DNA of 64,000 bases from Marchantia polymorpha subsp. ruderalis. Its lineage: Eukaryota; Streptophyta; Marchantiopsida; Marchantiales; Marchantiaceae. The notes under the pieces are model-generated. The model was not told the DNA's origin and searched no databases. It worked only from the letters and a program-made list of their open reading frames with translations. Made by a program: the position numbers and the translations under genes. Positions 57,389 to 64,000 of this stretch are shown in pieces. Position 1 is the first letter of the stretch; each line of letters opens with the position of its first letter. The DNA is taken from assembly GCA_037833965.1 (NCBI GenBank), contig AP031353.1, positions 16,494,501 through 16,558,500 on the forward strand, given 5' to 3'.

Positions 57389-59003
57389 TCATTCATCCTG
57401 CTCGTCAGAGAATCGAAGATGTTTGCCTTTCGGGGTAGGGCAGCCCTTGAGCTTCATCTTACTGGGAGAATCGACTTTCTTGTCCCTGACGATCTCTTCT
57501 TCTAGCTCGTCATCGCTGTTGTAGTTGAATCGCACGTGCTTGCCTTGAAATTCGGGAACGCCATTCAGTTCGACCTCGCCCATGGAAATATGGCTGATGC
57601 CTCTGCACAATTCTTCACAAGCCTGATCCAATATCTGAGGGGCGCTCTGGTCCAGAGATGCCTCCTGCTCGTCTTCCGAGTACGCTTCATAATCTTCGCA
57701 GTCATCAAATTCTTCATCGATCTCCTTCCTCGGAGATGGTCTGCGGGCCCAGATGGCAGGATTCTCAGCTTGCTGCTCTGGGTCGACGATCACATTATTT
57801 ATGAAGTTCAAAGTTTCGTAATCCTCCTGCGCTCCAGCGTCAAGCTTCGTCTCGGGTGAATTGACGTTGACTATGACGGACCATCCACAGTCATCTTCCT
57901 CGTCCATCTGAGAACAGGGAGACGAAACCTCCCCCGACTCCAGGGGGAACCTCTGGGGAGAGTCGAAGAGCCTAGTGCGTGTACATTCGTCACTAGTCGA
58001 GAGGATTTCAGCTTTCCTCTCGGGTGAATCAAACTGTAGAGTGCGCGTCGTTGTTTGCACCTCTTCGGTGCTGTCTTGGTAGTCGTTTTCGTCTGCTGAT
58101 GTCTGCTCTGATTCAATCTGAATACCAATTTGATTCTAAGTCAGCTAACATTAAAGAGTACTTCAAATTGACAGGTTCAGCGTAAATAAACTCTGCTGCA
58201 GAAATGGGGAGGAGATGCATACATCTTGAATCTTGAATGGAGAGACGACGTATGCTTCGTAGCTGTTGCATTTCTCGAGTGGAAGACACACTTCCAGGTG
58301 GCAGACCGGTGATGCAATAGCAATGGGGGAAGGCGTGGGCCTCAAACTCGAGCATGGCCTCTCCGGAAGAGTGACAGTGACGGCTTCTTGTGCTGAAGGC
58401 CATGAACCAGTGGCTGGAGTATTGGCCGGAGTAGGCGCAGCGAGTCTCATCGGGGATTCGAAGGCCTCCGGATCATGCTGCAGGTCAGAGAGAAGAGGAG
58501 ATTTAGCAGCCGCTGTGCTCTCCACCTTCTTCAGAAGATTCGTCACTTGATTACGCAGGACGTCTTCGCCTCGACTACAATCCGCGGGTCTCAGCTTCGA
58601 TCTTGGTGTGGACTCGTATAGGTTGCTTCCCATCGACGAGGGCATGAGCCCGGAGATCGGGGAATCATTAGTCAGATCAGAGAGTGCACGTCGGGGCACA
58701 GCTTTCTTCTTCGTACTGCTGGCTGTGCGTGATGATGGCGGTTTCACTGCACGACGGATTCGGAACTAAAAACTCAGACACGTAGAATTCGCTCATCAAA
58801 CTGTGAGAAGTATTGCACAGGGAAGACTTGGCGGCTAGCTACACTGAACACTTATTTCAAAATTTCCCGAGGAAATGTCAAAGACTGCACGATACCATCA
58901 CACACACTACAAAACTACGCAGACTTATAACTCAATTCTTACCAGCAGACGAAGGACCGGAACCTGTTTGGCTCCGTGTCATCCTGCGCACAGGAGTTTC
59001 CAT
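57389..59003 (-). CDS. Uncharacterised plant protein with destruction box and CDK sites
   Basis: My exon joins: 58943-59003, 58223-58746, 57389-58117, with GT-AG borders, giving one open frame of 437 residues. It begins METPVRRMTRSQ. Residues 39-47, RRALSDLTN, match the APC/C destruction box RxxLxxxxN exactly and are followed by DSPI. Next come a short helix-like NQVTNLLKKVE, the motif RLAAPTPANTP, five full CDK sites ([ST]-P-x-[KR]: SPFK, SPER, SPQR, SPRK, SPSK), an acidic middle (EEFDDCEDYEAYSEDEQE), and two related basic-aromatic motifs near the end (GKHVRFNYNSDDE and PTPKGKHLRFSDEQDE). The layout resembles an uncharacterised land-plant family I remember but cannot name. A role as a cell-cycle-regulated, APC/C-degraded protein is inference from motifs. 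PANS1-type securins share an ALxDITN-like box, but I see no other similarity. The gene looks intact. Confidence 0.85.
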
Positions 59004-59700
59004 TATTCAAACCTGCGTCGACACACAGAAGAAAATGTCAGCATCACCATTCCTCAACGCGTGGTCAAAAGTTCGCATACGCTTACATTCGAACGACGAT
59101 ACGTTCAGGCTTGGAATTTCAGCCTTCAGTTCAAAATACAAGCAGCAGAAGCAATATCCTCCTTCCTCTCCAGCGTGAGTTGCAACAATATAATTCGAAA
59201 CGATTACGAGACAGAACAAACGAAACACTCACAATGTCGTTAACGTGGAAGTATCGTCGGCCCTCTGGAGTGAAAATGTGAGTCAAGAGTACAGTGAGTC
59301 GAATGAATGACGGAGGGACGAAGAGGTGCAGGAGGTGAGGGAGGTGAAGTACGAGCTACTCGAATGACGATTTATCGACCTATGCAGAGGATCAACACAC
59401 GAAGGAAGGAACGGGGTTCGAGTGAAGTCGCAGCACAGACGAATGGCTGAAGCGGGAAAGAGACGCCTTTTTGAAGACGGGAAGTACTCTGGAGGGAGAC
59501 GATGTGCCACCGGCAACAGGCAGTGGTTGGGGCCGACGACTAGGATCTTCCGCTGAGTGATCCGCGACGGGCGCTGGCCGGTCGTACACTTCAAATTTTG
59601 ATTTCTTCCCGTTGCTCCTGCGGCATATAGCCGTTCGGGGGCATGACCGTGATCTGTGTCATTGACCATTATGACTGACCGTAGTCTGGACTCTGGTTTG
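59004..59700 (-). other. Leader and promoter region of the D-box gene
   Basis: A splice acceptor (GACGCAG) lies 8 bases upstream of the ATG at 59003, so a 5' UTR intron is likely. Frames here on either strand show no protein family. Confidence 0.45.
59605..59641 (-). promoter_or_regulatory. Possible MSA-like (MYB3R) sites upstream of the D-box gene
   Basis: On the minus strand two AACGG cores lie about 600-640 bp before the ATG: GCAACGGG near 59608-59615 and CCGAACGGCTA near 59628-59638. The second fits the G2/M MSA consensus YCYAACGGYYA except at its third base. Weak alone, but consistent with a mitotic gene. Confidence 0.3.
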
Positions 59701-61045
59701 ATCGAGCGTCGTCGGCGGAGAGAGGTACAGTCAGACGGATCTCTTGTAGGACTCGAGGCTCCTATTCCAAACCGGTACTAATTATTTTAACCTAGATACA
59801 GGGACGGAACCCATGTGTGTAACCCATGATCTGTAATTTGCTTTGATGGTCGTTGATGTGGAGAATCAAGATATTTAAGGTATCGCATTACATTGTGAAA
59901 GCTTGTTGCAAGAGTAAGAGATTAGTCAAAGGGGTACGCAGTATAAGGGTTGGATCTTTGTTTCAATAGCGGTACAAGTGGTGAAAATCAAAACATCGAG
60001 AATTACTAGAGAACAAGTGTAATCTGCTTTCTTTAGATAAGATGCACGTAATCAAAGGAAAAAGTCTCTGTAATTTCCAATTTACTGCTTTCTTCTATGT
60101 TTTGATCAAATATTTTAAGCATTGAAAGGAAAAACTCTATATAATATTCAAATTACTCCTTTCTTCTCCTACCCTTCTATTGTGATCAAATCTTTTGTAT
60201 AATAAGATTCTAAAACGTCATGAAACATATTATTACGACTTCACAATGTACTGACATGTAGAGTTTGTGATCTAAGGAAGTATCATGGATATAAAAGATA
60301 TCTTTTGCATCATGGATATAAAAGATATCACTCGTTGCAAAAAAAGTTATGGTTGGCGGGCTCTATGAAGATAAGAAAGAGAACCAAAGAACCAACAGAA
60401 ATGTTATTTATGTCAAGTCAAATATTGAATAGAAGTTCTACTTTAAGAATTTAGTATTGAATTCTCGATAAGAGAAAAATCTGCAAAAAAAAGTTAGTTT
60501 GTGTTAAGTTGAATAAAATTATCAAGGTTTTAATAGTCAATAATGATTTGATAATTAGGATATACCATGTGGCATTGTTATATGAAACAAAAAAAATGAT
60601 TGTATGGCATATAATTTTATTACTCAAAATAATCTTATGCTATCAAATTATTCACAAGCATATTTTGCATAATCATGAAAGATTGCATTTAACTTTGAAA
60701 CCTATTTAAAGTCTACAAGATAAAAGACTACATTATTAACAACTAAATCTTACTCATTTAGAATTTGATTTTAAATTGTTGTAGTCTTATCTTTATTATG
60801 TCAAGCATTATGTTTACTGCTAATAATATTTGATTGCAATGGCAAATCTAATCATGATAGAGATAACAATTAGATATTACAAGACATGCAGGAAAATTCA
60901 TAAAATCCATGAACATAAAATTTCGCAAGCACTACATTGACAGGAATATATATAGTTCGCAACTCTAAGTATACTTTCAGTAAAACAACGGCATCTTTAC
61001 TGAAAACCTACAAAATATTTTATAGGAGCTGAATCTCAACATCCT
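59701..61045. other. AT-rich intergenic DNA
   Basis: No gene or element recognised. A 19-bp direct duplication (ATCATGGATATAAAAGATAT) occurs near 60282 and 60310. Confidence 0.45.
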
Positions 61046-61049
61046 ATAT

Positions 61050-61690
61050 ATACATGATAACAAAAAACCTAACTAGTCTTAAACCTAATTTGAGCTAGGT
61101 TAACTAGACATTAACCCTAGACTTGAGTTAATACTAACAGCAGAGATCATATGTCCAATATTAACTAGGATTAAGCCTAAATCTAACTCTGACTCAAGTT
61201 AGATTAACTACAAATTGATCCAAGACTTGAGTTAATATTAATAGCATAAATCTTATGTCATTAACTCTTAACTTGAGTTAAGCTTAAATTTACATATAAT
61301 TCAAATTAGATGAAGTAGAATTTGATCCAAGACTAGAGTAATTATCAAGAGCATATATGCCTAGGTTCAATACTAACTAGAATTAAACATAAACTTAACT
61401 ATGAATACAATTAGGTTAACTATAGCTCAATCCAAAATTTTAGTTGATACTAACAGCAGAAATCCTAAATCCAAGCCTAACTAGAATTAAGTCAAACTTT
61501 AAGTTCGATTCAAATTAGATAATTAGAGTTTAATCCAATACTTAAATTAATACTCATGGTAGAAATCTTAAATCCAACCCTAATTAGAATTAAGTCTAAC
61601 TTTAAATCTGATTCAAATTAGATTAACTTAAGTTTATCCAAGACTTGAGTTAATACTAACATTAAGATCCCTCATAATATTTAGTTTTTA
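61050..61690. repeat. Degenerate minisatellite, period about 105 bp
   Basis: Six diverged units. The marker ACTTGAGTTAATACTAA recurs at about 61121, 61225, 61332, 61437, 61540 and 61643, accompanied in each unit by AGCAGAAATC-like and AACTAGAATTAAG-like words. Rich in GTTAAC-type words. Non-coding. Confidence 0.8.
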
Positions 61691-62405
61691 CATCATATAT
61701 GCTATTATATAAGATAAATTTCCTGCATAAATTGTGATAATTATCATGCACATGCAATTTACATCACAACATGAATAGTCATGCATCAACACAAATTAAT
61801 GAAGATAAATCTCAATGTTTTAACACATTGTTAAAAAAGACTCAAAACATCGTCTTGAACAAACATTCAAATTATATGAATCCAATCAATGTTCACAAAA
61901 TAAATACAAGTAGAGTGAATATTTAGAAAATTTTCCTCTAAATTTTTTTTTTTCAAATTGAGCTGTTGTAATTTATTTTTTTTCAGTGTAAAAATTTGAT
62001 CAAATGTTTAGCTTAATGCTGATTTTTTAAAAATTTACAATTGACAAAAATATATGTTGCAAAAATATTAGATGAAATGTTAAAATGAATTTTTTGGTTA
62101 ATAGTTCTACAATTGTAATTTTGATAATTTATTATTAATTAAAAAAATAAAATGTACACATTCATTTTCATCTATCTTCAAAATTATGTGTTAAAATAAA
62201 AATGTATAATTTTTTACTTTCTAACCAATTTATTCGTGTAATAATAATCAACAATTTTCTGATATGTGTTTTATATACTTTTCAATTCACAAGTTTTATC
62301 TACTCTTAAAAAAATTTGCAACAGAATTTTTTCTTAATAGTTTATATATACTACATTTTTTTCGCAAAATATTTCATCGATGCTTTTGTTTCTTGCATAG
62401 TATCA
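61691..62405. other. AT-rich DNA without recognised features
   Basis: Very AT-rich, with stops in all frames and no repeat structure seen. Confidence 0.45.
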
Positions 62406-62683
62406 TGTTATTCTAAATCTCTCAAACTAGCAAACCAACAATATAATGAACACAGAGACACAAGTATAACGTGGTTCACACTCAGGGGCTACGTCCATAG
62501 AGGAATACGCTCGAGAAAGTTTACTGCTTCAAGTGAGTTACTCGTATCACTCTCAAGGTATATATACCCAAGATAGTCAAACACTCTAAACTATAAATAG
62601 CTACATGTGCGATTAACCTTGGTTAACTAACCTCGGTTAACTTTTAACTGAGATTAACTTATTAACCAGAGTTAACCTCAACA
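62406..62683 (-). repeat. 3' LTR of the second copia element
   Basis: Starts TGTTGAGG at 62683 on the minus strand, directly after the polypurine tract. The outer end is taken at the TG at 62406 on the plus strand, giving about 278 bp; this outer edge is approximate. Shares GTGAACCACGTTATA and CTATTTATAG words with the other element's LTR. Confidence 0.75.
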
Positions 62684-62859
62684 ATCTCCCCCTTAACTCG
62701 CGTTAAGGAGTCTCAGTAACCTCTCTAACCTATATTATTACTCAGCGGAAAGTTCTAGACAGAAACCTATCACAAGATCACTCTTTAAACAAGAGTTAAC
62801 TAAAACTAAGCCGTAACCATAAGAGTATAGAGTAACAATATACAGAGGTAATCTCAACA

Positions 62860-63270
62860 ATCTCACCTTAAGTCATGTTAAGGAATTTCAGTCATCTCTC
62901 TAACCTATATTATTACTCTCATACCAAGATAGAGTAATAATATACAGAGATAACTCCACAATCTCACCTTAACTCATGTCAAGGAATTTCAATCACCTCT
63001 CTAACCTATATTATTACTCTCATACCAAGATAGAGTAATAATATACAGAGATAAGTTCACAATCTCACCTTAACTCATGTCAAGGAATTTCAGTCACACC
63101 TCTAACCTATATTATCACTCTCATACCAAGATAAAGTAATAATATACAGAGGTAACTCAACACTCTCACCTTAACTCATGTTAAAGAATTATAGTCACAT
63201 TTTTAACCTATATTATTACTCCGCGGGAAGTTCTAGATGGAAACTTATCACAATGTACCTCTTTACACTA
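62860..63270. repeat. 101-bp tandem repeat with internal hairpin
   Basis: Four units with exact 101-bp spacing of TAACCTATATTATTACTC (62901, 63002, 63103, 63204). The first units contain a perfect stem, arms TATATTATTACTCT (62906-62919) and AGAGTAATAATATA (62931-62944) around an 11-base loop. Each unit also repeats a polypurine-tract-like word (CTCACCTTAACTCATGT on the plus strand). Located between pol and the 3' LTR of the second copia element. Confidence 0.92.
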
Positions 63271-63329
63271 GAGTTAACTAAAACTAAGTCGTAGCCATAA
63301 GAGTATAGAATAACAATATACAGAGGTAA

Positions 63330-63989
63330 CTAAGAACCATATCTCTCGTGCTCCCTATGCACAACTTGCATAGTAGCACAGTGTTGCCTGAAACTCTTCA
63401 AAGGAATAACTTTGGTCAACGCATCAGCTGGATTGAATTTACCATCAATCTTGACTAGCTCAATTGTTTTATCAGACACTGCTTGTCTAATAAAGTGATA
63501 TCGGATGTCGATGTGCTTTACTCTGCTATCCATGACTTGGTTCGCAGCCAAATGTAAAGCACTCTGGCTACACAATGAAGATTGACCACTCCTTGTGTTA
63601 ATCCACTCCATGATAAGCTTACCCAACCAAATAGCTTCCTTTGCCCCTTCTGCTGCTGCCACATACTCAGCTTCTGTTGTAGATTGAGCTACACACTTCT
63701 GCAAGGTAGATCTCCAACTAATGCTTCCGCCGCCAAGTGTAAACACATATTCAGTTGTAGATCTGCTCTTGTCTAAATCTTGTCCGTAGTCAGCATCAAC
63801 GTAGCCAAACAAGGACTTGGCATTGTCTAATAAGCCATCAAACAATAAGCCATAATCCATGATATTCTTCAGATATCTCATAATCCATTTCACTGCTTCC
63901 CAGTGAACTTTTCCTGGATTCGACATGTATCTGCTCACCTTCCCCATTGCTAGAGCAATATCAGGCCTAGTGCACACCATTAAATACAT
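63330..63989 (-). mobile_element. Copia RNase H end of the second element
   Basis: Open frame of 219 codons or more, continuing to the window edge. RNase H words QSALHLAANQVMDSRVKH and the C-terminal DALTKVIP are typical of Ty1/copia. Fossil element part. Confidence 0.92.
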
Positions 63990-64000
63990 GAGGCTGCATA

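Larger units (their letters stand above)
62406..64000 (-). mobile_element. Second Ty1/copia element, 3' part, running off the right edge
   Basis: Minus-strand copy of the same copia family as the element at 46398, seen from its 3' LTR inward. It has the LTR (62406-62683), the polypurine tract (AAGGGGGAGATT on the minus strand, about 62682-62695), a repeat-expanded 3' non-coding stretch, and the end of pol with RNase H words (63330-63989: HIDIRYHFIRQAV, MYLMVCTRPDIALAM). The visible pol part is open to the window edge; whether the whole copy is intact cannot be seen. The sequence is very similar to the first element but is a separate insertion. Confidence 0.9.

Noticed and set aside
57389-59003. 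Calling the D-box protein a securin (PANS1) or sororin
   Set aside because: Only the ALxDLTN box is shared in type; length, other motifs and layout do not match what I know of these proteins.
62860-63270. CRISPR-like array because of regular 101-bp spacing
   Set aside because: The whole unit is repeated, with no unique spacers, in plant nuclear DNA next to an LTR; it is a tandem repeat.

Overview
The window is nuclear DNA of a land plant, most likely a bryophyte and plausibly a liverwort of the Marchantia type. The reasons are plant-type protein families (HVA22, UBP12/13, TOUSLED), GT-AG introns throughout, plant-style copia and gypsy LTR elements, and a nuclear copy of plastid DNA. That copy holds pieces of petD, atpB and rpl14 and what looks like cysT, a plastid gene known from liverworts such as Marchantia but missing from flowering-plant plastids. 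The species call is inference; the land-plant call is firm.

Layout. 1-1480 is a purine-rich leader and promoter, followed by an uninterrupted HVA22/TB2/DP1-like gene (1481-2182, +). Convergent to it is a UBP12/UBP13 (USP7-type) ubiquitin hydrolase (4654-13790, -). I could assemble it as 32 coding exons giving 1115 residues in one open frame, very close to the Arabidopsis length as I remember it. Its leader lies in a CT-rich, low-complexity region up to about 15 kb. After about 4.5 kb without a recognised gene comes a TOUSLED-like kinase (19603-38387, +) in 17 coding exons. Its introns 1 and 2 (3.6 and 5.1 kb) hold a degenerate satellite array, an old copia remnant and a mosaic of plastid fragments.

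From about 38.4 to 57 kb the DNA is mostly transposon: degenerate tandem repeats, a Ty3/gypsy fossil (about 43.6-51.95 kb) split by a younger Ty1/copia element (46398-51539, 252-bp LTRs, AGTAC duplication) that itself carries a tRNA-like SINE candidate, and a decayed DNA-transposon-like element with a DUF7869-like protein (about 53.1-56.2 kb). The last host gene (57389-59003, -; three exons, 437 residues) encodes an acidic protein with a perfect destruction box and five full CDK sites, so probably a mitotic regulator. From 59.7 kb on the DNA is AT-rich, with a 105-bp minisatellite and the 3' part of a second, related copia element running off the right edge in the opposite orientation.

How the genes relate: there is no operon or cluster logic. 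Three of the four host genes touch cell-cycle, chromatin or ubiquitin biology (UBP12/13 deubiquitinase, TOUSLED kinase, D-box protein), but nothing in the sequence links them beyond proximity. I found no clear candidate for a wholly new multi-gene system. The most unusual observations are the plastid mosaic inside the kinase intron, a perfect 33-bp-arm hairpin, an iterated hairpin-bearing 101-bp repeat, and the uncharacterised D-box protein.
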